Part shown: one piece after another, positions 50,419-62,331 of the stretch | How the letters are laid out: each line of letters opens with the position of its first letter | Numbering within the stretch: the first letter of the stretch is position 1 | DNA from: Brugia malayi | Taxonomy: Eukaryota; Nematoda; Chromadorea; Rhabditida; Onchocercidae | Assembly (NCBI RefSeq): GCF_000002995.4 | Contig: NW_025062478.1 | Span: 5,060,001-5,124,000, forward strand | Length of the DNA stretch: 64,000 nt | Direction of reading: 5' to 3' | The notes under the pieces: generated by a model | What the model saw: only the letters and a program-made list of their open reading frames with translations | Database searches by the model: none | Told to the model about the DNA's origin: nothing | Made by a program: the position numbers and the translations under genes

Positions 50419-50630
50419 TGGAACGATACACAACTAAGAACTGATGGATAAATTTAATTGGGGAGGAATTCATCTCTCATGGAACTGAGATACTTAAAAA
50501 TAAGTGCTGCATTAACAAATGCCACACACTGCAAATAACAACTGATTGTATAAACTCAAAATTAGAATGGATTAATAGTTTCAGTCAGTTGTCCAGCTTA
50601 CACTTCTCAATTATCGATAGTTCAATCCAC

Positions 50631-52662
50631 TTATTTCTGGCAGTTTTGCTGTCCATCCAAATGTGAAACTTGCCGTTTTGCTAGCAATTGTATACCATTC
50701 CATGCTATCATTTCTGCATTGTCGCAACAATAAAACTGTGAAGGAGCATAGACACTGTAGCCAAGAGGTTCACAAACATTATTAAATCTAGCTAATATAT
50801 ATTTGTTGGAAGCAACACCGCCAGAGACGAAAACCAAACGATTACGGGATGGGATCTGCAATGGTGGAATAATCCAATTAGTTTAAAAAAGGATAAAGTT
50901 TTGGAATGAAATCAAATAGTTCCAAAGAATATCACTCATAGTAAAATCATGAAGCTCTGAATTAGGTTTAATGACATCATGCAAAAATGCCATTTTGTAT
51001 CTGCACATATATAAAAAGTACTTTAAATGAAATAAAACCTTATTGGAATCATTCAAGTATTGTAGACAACAGCTTAATTTCTCAGCCAAATAGTTCGCGA
51101 TGGAATGCTGAAAATATTTTCTTTGAACAACGCATGCCAACTAGTAAAAGTCTCTTGCAATCTTCTACAACAAACAAAAAAAAAGCCAGGAAGTTTTGAA
51201 ACCCATGGATTACTCAGATAGCAATACCTGAACGCTTGCACAAAAATCAGGGACACTGAGAATGCTCTGCCTCGAAATCATAGCCAGGTACGTGGTCTTG
51301 ATCCATGAAAAGTTGAAGTGTAAAGCCATTTTCATAAATTTGTTTACATCGATTGGATACCGTTTGTAACCATCCACGGACGATCTAAATACAAGCTCCT
51401 CAGTTGAAAATACTGCCTAATTTGCAGAAATAAATGAAATTCGCACCTTGACGCTATCACTTCAAGGGCAGCTCCCGGATGTAAACCAAGCAACTCCGGT
51501 TCCTCGAAATGAAGTGCTCGACTAATTTTATCCATGCATTCGCCAGGACTACCACACATACTGGTCAGCAGAACTTCAAAGTCGTCCGGTCCATTAGTTA
51601 CAGCTATTATTGAGTGCCCACCAGAAATCAGAACAGACACATATGGATAAGGTATTTCTGTCATCAAAGTAGCCACCGTTGCATGTGCTTGCATGTGATG
51701 AACTGGTATAAGCGGTATGCAACCTTTTCTAAAATATATGCAATAATGCTTTAGGATGAGGAGCTTCACAATGTCTCCAAAAAGACCACAATCAAAAAAA
51801 AAGAGATGTATTAACAAGGTTTATACTATGTTTTAAAGTCAGGAAAATCCATGCATATTACGATATACCTTGCCAAAGAGATAGCTTTTTCGGTACCAAC
51901 TCGAAGACAGATGACCAGACCAGGTTGTGTTGTCACCGCTATACCGTCCAGATTACAAAGTCTCACTCGACTTTCATCTAAGCATTCGTCAACAAACAGA
52001 TCGATGTACGAACGGTGCTATAAATACCGCATAATAACACTGGAAACACAAGTAACTGATACGCAAATTATCTATAACTACTTCGTTTTGAAACATAAAA
52101 ATGTTCCAAATGGCTATCAACTTGGATTATCATCTGGAATCTCAATTATCATTTCTTCAGTTCAAAAAAAAAAGAAAAAAAAAAAAAGCTCTCCAACAAC
52201 TTAAAGAATACGAAGCATATCAATCGAAATAATGAACCTGGTCAGCCACTGCAGCTGGACAAATTCCACCTAGTCTTTTCTGTACTTCGCGATCTGCATA
52301 GCGACGAGAACTGAGAATCTTCCTGTCACTGTTCAAAATACATACTGCCGTATCATCACAACTGACCTCAAATTTATTATCACAGATTTAAACTAAAGAC
52401 TGCAATCATTTAAAAGAAGCTATAGAACCGTAGAACATGCAGATGTATTACTATGATTATATTCTCTTCAAGTGCAATTTACTGTAATCTAATTATCAGA
52501 GGCTAATTTTCTAGAAATTTATGTTAACTGAAAAAAAAAAAACTGCCTGGTTTCGATGCCCATAACAGTAACAACTCTTCTGCAATGCGTATAGCGTAAA
52601 TTTGCGACGTTATAGCGAGTCGAAATCATTCTGCACAGAGTCCTGAGATGTGTCCGTTTCAT
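50631..52662 (-). CDS. Mitochondrial tRNA threonylcarbamoyladenosine synthase (TsaD/Qri7/OSGEPL1)
   Basis: Transfers threonylcarbamoyl to A37 of ANN-decoding mitochondrial tRNAs (t6A). Seven exons: 52662-52547, 52361-52238, 52017-51869, 51728-51447, 51384-51228, 51140-51039 and 50855-50631, giving 384 residues, within the family range. An arginine-rich N-terminus (MKRTHLRTLCRMISTRYN) suits mitochondrial import. Motifs in order: GIETSCDDTAVC, the metal-binding HHMQAHA, LISGGHSIIAV, LVFVSGGVASN and CDNAEMIAWNGIQ near the end. The kinase-like ASKHA fold is family knowledge. A TTTCAG acceptor lies 3 bases before the ATG. Exon 1 joins exon 2 (restoring GIETS) only with a GC donor (CCAG/GCAGTT). 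The acceptor of exon 6 (TTTTACTAG) is chosen by phase. Confidence 0.93.
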
Positions 52663-52667
52663 ATCCT

Positions 52668-53247
52668 GAAATGCAGTGAAACACCTAGCAATGCGACAGT
52701 GGCATAGTGTCTCCGAACCGTCCCGGGACAGACTCCCTAAATTGTTACTGAAGGTCGCTTCCTAAATTGTCAGTGGAGATTGCTTGTAGTGGTGCCATCT
52801 TGTGCGGCGCAAACGAGGAAGACAACTGCAGTTTTCTGTCCAATATCGCCCGACACTTCCACTTCTCGATGCACGCCACCTTTACTTCAGGGTCGTTGGT
52901 ACCAGTTGTTCTCTTGACTTGGAACGTTGCCACTTCGTAACATTGTGGATGCACTGCCTCACTTCTTTGCGTTTACACTCATTACGTACTGTCTTACGTT
53001 TGTCCTACGTCTAAAGCAGTGCACTCTATTTAATGCCTTCTCAAAGTACCACATTTGCATACTCTTTGATTAGTACTCTTTCGTCTGCTCCTCACTTTCT
53101 TGGCACTTCTCCTCGTCAGAGAGTGAGCGAGGGCTTATCCTGCTTTGAAATGGTCTGAAGAGCGTGTGCGGTTGCGTTGCGGGTTTGCTATCGTTGTAAA
53201 GCATTTTCCTGTTGCAGAATACTTCATTGTCCTCATTGTCGGCTAAA
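52668..53247. promoter_or_regulatory. Divergent promoter region, TsaD-like gene / SR gene
   Basis: A GC-richer interval between two head-to-head genes. Open frames on both strands (52745-52954 minus, 52802-53014 plus) overlap each other and have no family signature. They are probably by-products of the higher GC content. No specific factor site stands out. Confidence 0.5.
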
Positions 53248-56200
53248 ATGAGTAACATGAGCGCGCGTGTTTACGTGGGACGTCTGTCTTACAGAGCCTC
53301 CGAGCGTGACATTGAGCATTTCTTCCGTGGTTACGGACGCATACGTGATATTGTTCTGAAGAATGGTTTCGGTTTTGTGGTAAGTGGTTGTGGATCCTTT
53401 TTGTAGAGTGACATGTTCTCTTCCTTCTGTCATTCCTTTGATTATTGCTTTATCAGTGATCAAGCCGCCATTTTCGAGATACATACTTCGTTAAATTGCA
53501 GGAACTGTGTTTAATTTCACTTGTTTTTTAATTCATTAATTTGATCAAGAAAACAATAATTTTTGAAAGGCGTAGTTAAAGCAGCTGTTTCTTCTATCGT
53601 TTCTTTTTCTTATCCCATATATTTAATAGAAAAACTGAGATCTATACCTATATCGCATAGCTCAATTAGCTTCATATTGCTTTATGCACAACACGTTTTC
53701 AAAAATATTATACGTGATAGAATTTAGCTTGTTAGTTTAATGCTGATATTTCTTTTATCGAAGATGTTTGACTTATGTAAACACATAGTTTTTAGGCTAT
53801 TCACAAGTTTGACTTCCTAGGTAGTGATATATATAATAAACATTACTTTCTAGGTATTGATAGCCAAAAGCCATATGTCACAGCAAGCCAGTTTTCATAT
53901 GATGGTGATATATAGAATGTAATGAGCTTGCAGTCAAAAAAAAATATACCTGTTATATGGTTGCATGTCATCTCAAAACATTACAGTCATTTTGTTTTTC
54001 AATAAGATGACTGTAATGTTTCTGAGCAGTTCTTTTTTAACTTGAGAATTGTTACTGAACAATAGAATTTCGTTGACTCATTCCTACTGAATAAGCAATT
54101 TGGCTTTTCTTTTTCACTCGCAGACTCATTATTGTGGTTATGAAAACTCTGTCTGACCGCTGTTTAGTAAATATTACTTAGTTTCTTTTGCGACTTTCAA
54201 ATCTTACTGGTAACGATTGCATCTGAAACATCTGTTTAGTTCACAAATCATGAACTGTCAGTCGAATGTGAATGTTTCTCTTAAATAAAGCACACTCGAA
54301 GTGTGTTATGATGCCATTAAATTCGATGAGTAGATGCCCGTTTTTTGGATTCCTTTAAATCAATTCTTCGATTTATACAGAAGTATTTCTTGAAGGGCAG
54401 TTTTCATCAGCTAGCCAAAATTAACAGGTTAGATTATGGTTGCACGTTCAAGATTGTTTTTCTATTGCCTAAATTTGAATTTAGAAAAGCAGAGAACAAT
54501 CATTATAGGAATTTGATGATCCGCGCGATGCAGACGATGCAGTATATGAGTTAAATGGGAAAGAATTATGTGGTGAACGTGTGATTTTGGAGTTTTCACG
54601 TCGTGGACCTCGAAGTCGTATGGGATTTGGCGGTTTTGATCGATTTCCTCCGCCGAGACGTGAATCAAGGCTAGTGTATTTGAATTTTGAAAAGCACAGA
54701 TACTCGTAGTTCTATCGGTTTTTCTGGTTTTGTGAATTAGTCTATGTTACGTGAATTTTTTTAATTCCAAAATAGTTTTTTCAGATATGGTCCACCACAA
54801 CAAACACGCTATCGACTAATTGTTGAAAACCTTTCGTCTCGTTGTTCGTGGCAGGTGAGATAACGTAATGTTGGGACGTTGTTTACGATCACCTGATGCA
54901 TACGTCGTTGTTTGAGGGTGATGTGTATGTAAAGGGAAGGTGACACACCACGCACTGGCGACGAAACCTGTATAGTTACCCGATGGATAAGCAGAGAAAA
55001 TGGCCAAATTTCAGCTCCTTGATAACACCTTTGCTTGAGGTGTTGCTGATATATGGAAAGATAGAAATCGGAAAATATTTAGTTTTTTAGCTTTTTTTTT
55101 TTCTGTTGCATCGAACGCGCGTTGTTTGGACAGCCTTATGAAGCGCGTTCGATGGCTACGTAATTCTGTTCATGAAGATAAGGCCGAAGTGAAGGCACCC
55201 AATTGGCCAGGAGGTAGTCGCGAGCTGGTGCAGCTCAAAATGGTTTATCGTTGGTGCGTAGGCGTCTTGTTATTGGTGCGTTTGGGCCCGAGCTCGTGGT
55301 TCGGTGCTTGTTTCGTTTCGTTCTGATGTCGCAGGTTGAGGCTAGTGGTGGTATACTGCCGCATCGTGAGGGCCACATCAGAACATGATCTGGTCAGTTC
55401 TCTAAAAATAAATTCGATCTTTCGTATCGCTGAAACAAAAGGTGTTTGACATTTACCAAAATAAGTTTATTGGATGGTAGTTTTTTCTCTTTTTTTTGAC
55501 GATCGCATGTTGCTTATGTCTTCGACATTTTCTTGCGTCCGATTTGGCATCAAAAATCTGAGGTAAGAAAGATCAGTTGCTACAACAAGAAAATATGAGA
55601 TTGTTCGCATGGAAATAATGTACATTAAGGGAAGATTATATATTTAGGAAGATATCTTGGCACTCGGCTCAATTTTTGAGTAAGGAAATATAGTGATATA
55701 GAGGTTTGGTGGTTGGCGATGCTTTGCTTTGCTCTTTGAAAGCAAAAGGTATATGGTCTGTTTCCTATGTATTCCTTTGTCAATCCTTCCGTTTGATAGC
55801 GGTAATGTTTTGCAGGATCTCAAGGATATTATGCGAACCGCTGGTGAAGTAACATTTGCAGATGCGCACAAGCAACACCCAAATGAAGGGTAAGATCTTT
55901 TGTCTGTTTTCCTTCAAAAGATAGTTGAATGTCTGACATCTTGCAAAACTTTCTTATTTTTCTTACCGAACACTGCATTTCTCAGGATTGTATGCTTTTT
56001 AACCCGAGATGATCTTGAAAGAGCGCTTGACAAACTGCAGGGAAAGGAAGTGAATGGACGCAAACTGAAATTGATTGACGATTCAGAAAGACGAGATAGT
56101 CGAAGGTAAGGATTTTTTTTTTTGATTTTTATAATTTGTGCTTCTTTTGCCAGTTTGGTTTCCCTTATTAAGTAATCAGTTTAATACTTACAGTCGTTCC

Positions 56201-56500
56201 CGTTCTCATCATCGTTCTCATTCTCGCTCACGCAGTTCGCGCAGTCGATCATCACGTTCACGCACTGGTTCGAAATCGCGCTCGCCTACACCAAAGAAGG
56301 AAGGCGAGGGTTCTAAATCACGTAGCCGCTCTGGAAGTGCATGTTCTCGTTCTCATTCGCCGGAGAGAAATGAATCCCAGACTGGTGCGACAGTTACCGA
56401 GAATGGTGGTGGTGCTGAGAATAGTTCTATGGTTCCTGAGGCCAATGATGAGCCTATGAAAGATGAAAGTCCGGCTCCCAGTAATAATGATTACAACTGA
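53248..56500 (+). CDS. SR-family splicing factor with two RRMs (SRSF4/5/6-like)
   Basis: Binds exonic enhancers and promotes splice-site recognition in the nucleus. Six exons: 53248-53379, 54509-54669, 54785-54854, 55816-55889, 55986-56105 and 56194-56500, giving 287 residues. RRM1 has RNP2 [10 protein letters not shown] and RNP1 KNGFGFV with [18 protein letters not shown] linker follows. The pseudo-RRM has [12 protein letters not shown] and the diagnostic SWQDLKD, split between exons 3 and 4. The C-terminus is an RS domain ([20 protein letters not shown]) with an acidic tail. This is the architecture of C. elegans RSP-1/RSP-2; which orthologue is not decided. Exon 2 joins exon 3 only with a GC donor at 54670. 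The 961-nt intron 3 carries a GC-rich island that may hold a regulatory exon. Confidence 0.93.
55109..55154. repeat. Perfect 12-bp inverted repeat around a 3' splice site
   Basis: CATCGAACGCGC at 55109-55120 is exactly complementary to GCGCGTTCGATG at 55143-55154, with a 22-nt loop. The loop contains GGACAG (AG at 55132-55133), preceded by a pyrimidine-rich tract that includes ten T at 55092-55102. It lies in intron 3 of the SR gene at the left edge of a GC-rich island. Confidence 0.8.
55335..55392 (+). other. Candidate poison exon of the SR gene
   Basis: A GATGTCGCAG acceptor ends at 55334 and a GTCAGT donor begins at 55393. Entering in phase 0 after ...SWQ, it reads [17 protein letters not shown] and then TGA (55386-55388), a premature stop. 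It sits in a GC-rich intronic island of an SR gene, a class known to autoregulate through such exons. No transcript evidence is available here. Confidence 0.4.
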
Positions 56501-57449
56501 ACATATTCCTAAATTTTTATTGGTGTTTAAGTTTTTATTAGTATTAACACATTATTGATTTGGTTTAAATTCTACTAAATTTATCTAGTTTCTGTTTCAC
56601 GTGTTGAGCATGCTTTCACGATGATTTAGATCAGGCAAAGTTTGTAATGCTCTAGCACAAATAGCGTATTTTTCTGGATGCTTTCCAAATAGGTTTTGGA
56701 GATCTTAGCGCGTGAGCTTTCGGAATCTGGAACATTGAGCAGTCACCTCTGTTTGCAAGATTTTAAACTGAAGATCTCATTTCCTGATAAAAATGAATGA
56801 CATGCTGTAATTTACTGCAGCGGTTGAATTTTCGAAATGTTCTGATATTTGGATATTTCATTAAAATCTGAGAATGAAATACTTTTATCTATAAATTGTT
56901 TAATTTGCTGTGGTTGTTTTGCTTCCGATAAAAATACAGCTATAGAGCTGTGATACGATAGCGGTAGAATAACAGCAATTACTAAGTATCATTTTTTCAT
57001 GTTTGAGATTATTGCATGCTGTTGTTATTTCTGCACAGTTAAGGATTTAAGTTTTGCATTTTGTATTTGTCACCGAAGATGTAGAGAAGATTCTTCAGTA
57101 ATCAGCTTTGTTACATTAAAAGAAATGTGTTGTTATTTCCTTGTTAATTTATATTCAGAATTTAGGATTATGAAACTGTTGCATGCTTCGCTACCGTCTT
57201 CATAAATGAATTATATTTTTATGTTTTAAATAAACTTTTGTCTCAGGATTTTGTTGCATTCTTTTAATGGATATTAAATATATGGAAATGATTAGCTTTG
57301 ATGCGTATCACAAATTGGAAGATAATTTTAAAATGAATGCAAATTGCGCTTCATTATATAGGTGGGGTAGGTGTGGGAGTCGCGCATTGCTATTTTCTTA
57401 AGTCACGCTGGCGTGAATTGTTTCTTTAGGTGGGTTGAAATTCGATTTA
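56501..57449. other. SR-gene 3'UTR and upstream region of the kinase gene
   Basis: No coding exon seen. AAATAAA at about 57227-57233 could be a poly(A) signal for the SR gene or part of the spacer. A TTTCTTTAG motif at 57421-57429, 20 bases before the kinase ATG, may be a trans-splice acceptor. Confidence 0.5.
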
Positions 57450-60400
57450 ATGGGTGATGAGGACGAAATACCTGATTTTAGGCTGGGGAAGGTTCGTTAT
57501 GTTCCTGGTAGTTTTGATTGTTTATTTTTTTAGTTTTGATTTTCTAATGATTCGTGAGCACTGTTGTACCACTCAGTTTCTAATTTTGTATCAATTTTTA
57601 GCTTTAATTTTTCGAATGCAACGATCTTTCAGCGAATAATATTTGAAGTTGGTTAGCATAACTTCCATTTAATATTTTATAATGTATATTCAATTGTAAG
57701 GAATTTGGTAAAGAATCGTCGGATAAAAAAGTGAGAATGAAGCAAATGATTATAGTGTATTATCATATATCACACTAAAAGATAGTACTAATAAGGTCAG
57801 ATGTTATCACATAATTAGGAGGGCTAATATTATGGCTTTATCAGCGATATAACTACCGTAGGGGAAGTACGGTATGCGCTTTCTGCGGCAATTTTAATGA
57901 AGCAGACGACATTAATTTTTATGTGCATTTATTTTAATATCTTGCAAATTAGGTTATCCAAGGACAATGGAAAATAATGGAAAAAATTGGAGCAGGTGGT
58001 TGTGGTGCGGTTTATGAAGTTACTCATGTTAAACGGAAAAATTTTGCAGCAGCTCTTAAAGTAATGCATTTTCCAAGTAGAAATCAAAATTCTAGAAAAA
58101 GCGAAAGGTTTTGGGAAATGAAATAAGGCGGCGTAAGCTTTGGATTAATAGGGCATTAAAATGTAATATTGGAAGCAGCATGGCTAAGTATCTCCTCTAA
58201 ATGACCGAGAACTTTAAGGTCGAATCAACAGCTCTACCAGATGGAGGTGTATTGAAATTGGAAGCTTACGTCCTGGGAAAATTGAGTAGTGCCACAAAAA
58301 ATACTATCCGCTTGTTACATTCTGGAAAAAGACCCAAATACAGGTTATTTTCAGTTCAGAAAGATGATTCATGAATATGGCCTAAATTCACGTAAACTTT
58401 GATCTTACTTCCTCTTAAAACATAATAGCCGTTACTCGGAAAATGTTCAAATGTTTGGAATAAGTTTAGTGAATACAGCATTATGAGTTTTTGTTGCCGT
58501 ATATTTTACGATTGCACCATTTTGTGCAATTTCATTTGGAGGATATTTTTAGTGGAATCCTATTTCTGAGAATTCGTTAGAATCTTGAGCTGTACAAATC
58601 TAATTATACAGTGTTAATAAGTTCATCATCATATTTATTGATTGGCATAAAATTTACTTCAATATTTACCTGAAATCTTTGATAGAAGCGCTAATATGCC
58701 TAACAGTGAAATTGTAATTTGAAATAAAACTCTTCAATATAAAAATGAATTTACTATATTTGATTAAAATTTGAATAACTCTCAAAATTCTTACAGTTGG
58801 GCAATTTTCCAATCTAATTTCACATAGATTTGATAGTTTGTCAACTGTATTGTGAGAGAAGTTTTGTTGTTAATTCAAATGTTATCAGAGATAATATCAA
58901 GAAATAGCACTGCTAAAGGATACGGACGGTCTATGGAACTTTTCTATAAGATAGCAATGGATTATGATACTTGTACAGATTGAATGAAGATCTCGAGATT
59001 TTCCTTTCTGAGAACTTGGAATTTGCAGCTTCATTGTGATGACATTATGCGGTCCCGATTTGACATTTTTAAGAAAAATGAAAGGTATCAATAAGATAAA
59101 ACGAGATGACGATCATTTCTCATTTGAAACAACTTTGCGCATAGCAGTTCAGTGCTTGTTCGCTATTAAAATGGTGATTTCTCTTTATTTCTGAAAATTT
59201 TCACAAGATGTCAGCTGAAAGGGTAAGTAATTATCAGATTACTGCTGAAGGATTTCTTGGATTTAACACATTCATCTAAGCATCCCGGTATTATGCTCAT
59301 TGTTTTTAGCTTCATGAAATCGGTTTCGTCCATCGCGATGTCAAGCCGGGTAATATGGTAATCGGTATAAATGGACGAGATTGTAGAACTATTTTCATGA
59401 TTGATTATGGTAATCTGTGCTTTGTTTATTCAAATAGAACGACTTTAATTTCAATTTTGCAGAATTACCTAACTGAAATTTACATTGATCAATCAATAGG
59501 TATGGTAAGATCATTTGCTCTGAAGGATCCTAATACAGGAAAATTTGTACTACGAAAACCCAGAAAGCGAGTTTTGCTGCGAGGTACATTACGATATTGT
59601 TCGCCGAATGTTCATCGACGTATGGAACAGGTTAGATACATAAATACTTTCAGATTGCTTCTCTTCATGTTATCGCATGCGGTTTTGTGGGAGTACTGTC
59701 CTGATTGAGATCAGTTCCAGGGTAGAAATGATGATCTGTTATCTTTGCTTTACATGCTCATCGAGCTGTGCTCTGGCTTGCCGTGGAATGCGATCAAAGA
59801 TGAGAAAGTGTTACTGCAAATGAAGGAAGGAATTACAACAGATAAACTTTTTAAGGTAATTAAGTGAACGGTGCTGTCATCTTTTCTCTATCATCGTTAA
59901 AATTTTGAACTTTCATTAAGTGTTCTACAAATTTATTTTTTTCACAAAAACATGATAAAACTCACAGAACAGATATAATTCAATGCTGGAAGTAATGAAT
60001 ATACCTGAATTGATCGAGTTAATATTCGGAAAAACAGTAATTTCACATAGTTTTGCTTGTAGAAAACTCCGACTGAATTCACACCAATTTATGATCACTT
60101 GATGACACTGCAATATAAGGATCGACCGGATTACAAATTTATATATGATCAAGTAAATGCTTTAATATTTTTTGACTCTTATCATATTAGAACTGGGAGA
60201 AAGAGAAAGAGAGATTGTAACTTGTACTGCTATTTGCAAAGAAAATCCAAAAACGAGATAAATTTTGAAATTCAGTAGAATTTTTGGATTTTCAATTCCT
60301 GAAATTTTTTGATTTGGAATATTTTGGTACAGTGTTTGTTGTAGTAAACCAAAACGTTGTAGTAAACTGAGTAAAACTGATACGACTTGAAGTTGGCAAA

Positions 60401-60898
60401 TTGCAGTTCATGAAAGGTATTAGGCGATTGGGAACACACTTCATGGATGCGTATGACTGGGAGGATGACAAGGACATTCGGGAAGCTATGCAGCTGCAAA
60501 CGGCTTTGTCGTATCATGAAGAGGACAGGAGAAGAAAAGAGAATAGAAATAAGACTGAGAAGAAAAAGAAGGATTTCGATGGTAATTGCTGAATGGGGTG
60601 AACTGGTATTAAATAAGTATAGGGATAAGTTGATGAAATATATGAAGTTGTCTAGACGATTGATCACTTCTGAGTGGTCAATGTTTTCATATCAATCAAT
60701 AATGCATGAGGAGATAAGAAGAAAAAGAAATGATAATTTCAATAAAATTATCGTTATTTCAAATTTATGATTATTGAAAAAAAAATAAAACTTTTGCTCG
60801 AATGAATTTCTTCTTTTTTAGACCCATATTATCTCGATTTCCGATATTATCCGACAACCGATCCAAAGCGTTTCGAGGAGAAATTAATACCAATATGA
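57450..60898 (+). CDS. Casein kinase 1 / tau-tubulin kinase-like protein kinase
   Basis: Eleven exons: 57450-57491, 57953-58060, 58219-58343, 59029-59173, 59310-59409, 59500-59630, 59721-59855, 59968-60036, 60063-60152, 60407-60581 and 60822-60898, giving 398 residues. Kinase motifs in order: glycine loop IGAGGCGAVYEV; ATP-binding lysine in AAALKVES; helix-C glutamate in LKLEAYVL; hinge FIVMTLCGPDL; catalytic loop HRDVKPGN; IDYG in place of DFG; RGTLRYCSPN; helix F GRNDDLLSLLYMLIEL; and C-lobe KDRPDYKFIYDQ. The catalytic lysine, aspartate, asparagine and metal-binding aspartate are all present, so it should be active. A charged lysine-rich tail (KENRNKTEKKKKDFD) ends YYLDFRYYPTTDP. It belongs to the nematode-expanded CK1/TTBK set, often germline-expressed; the substrate is unknown. 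Confidence 0.93.
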
Positions 60899-62331
60899 AT
60901 TTGATAGTTTATAAAATTATCGTTACTATGATATGCATGCTCTCATATTCTTTTTGCAATGGATGACAATGAATAAAACGCCACACATATTACAGCAAAT
61001 CCCAATTTTTGCTCTTTATTAAAAAACAAAGAATAATATGATATGAGCGAAGAATTTACCTAAAAAATTTGTAAATACTGCAAGAATTGTTTCTGAAAAT
61101 GCATAAATTGTAAAAGTTTTATTTGTATCGGAACATATAGTACACAGAAGTTGCATATTTCTGGAATAATTAATCTTGTATCCAAGATCGACACAAAGCT
61201 ATCTGAACGAACAAAATTCTTCTTTCATTTGAAGTCCTCCTCAAAGATTTTAAATGGATTTAGTTTATTTTCTTTCTAAAATCTCTTATTTTAACCAAGT
61301 ATTATGAAGTTATTTCTTACATGGAACAATATATGAAACTACTTCAGTCGTGGATGAGATTGAACTAATATCATTCTACAATTCATCGTGTTAATTTTAA
61401 TCTGAAACACCAATTGATGTTACGAAAATCGCAAACCAAGGCTAGTTAACAAGTCACATTTATGACGAATCTTAAATTAATGAATGATATTGAATACTTG
61501 AACCGATAGAATTTAATGATACTTATCAATCAAATCAACAGTTCGAAATTACACATATTACACATATTTTATAACTTTTTTTTTATTAAATAAAAGTCTT
61601 CAAATAATATTACAACTTTAAAAAAATAAATTCCTAATAATGCATAAAATTAATTTCAAAACTTTACTTTCATATTTTATTTTCAAATAATATTAAAAGG
61701 CTCAGCAACTTGAAAATTTTATATAATTTTAGTAAAACTATTGTTGTCCCAAGAAATTCATTAGATCATTTTTATTCTAATTTCAAAAACAAGTGACAGA
61801 AGTTTTTTTCAATAATAAGAAAGTCTTTGAAATATTATAATTGCATTCATTTTTCGTTATAATAATATCGTCTTCAGTTCATTTGTTTGATTCTGTTTAT
61901 TTTACTATCTTTGAACGAACCGATTTCTTTAGTCTGAAAATATCTACTAATCAATAATAATCAATAACTGCCTAGCTAAAAACTCAATTATTTTGATCTA
62001 AATAAACTGTTAGTCGTCCGGTTCTTACCTACTTTATTTTATTTATCACACCTGCATCTAATGAAATCAAAATTTGAACATTTGGATGTGAGAAATTAAT
62101 AATATGTAAGCTTGTTGTGAAGTAATAAAGTAACACTTTCCAATTATTAGCATTAAAATGCTCACATAAACCCATTAATTGAGTATTACGCCCTTTTTAA
62201 TTGTTATTTCGCCGAAAAAAAAAAAAAAATTGTTTTTCTTACTGTTCTTTATTCAGCTGAAGAAAACAAAATTTAAACAAAATGAAAAAATAATTTAAAT
62301 TGAACCAAGAATGAGTGATGATGTCAGTAAC
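60899..62331. other. AT-rich intergenic region
   Basis: Between convergent genes. Very AT-rich, with many short homopolymers and no frame that I would call coding. The 3' exon(s) and stop of the minus-strand secreted-protein gene may lie in its right half; I could not locate them. Confidence 0.45.

Noticed and set aside
52745..53014. Opposed open frames in the TsaD-like / SR intergenic region
   Set aside because: Mutually overlapping frames in a GC-richer divergent promoter, without splice signals or recognisable domains.
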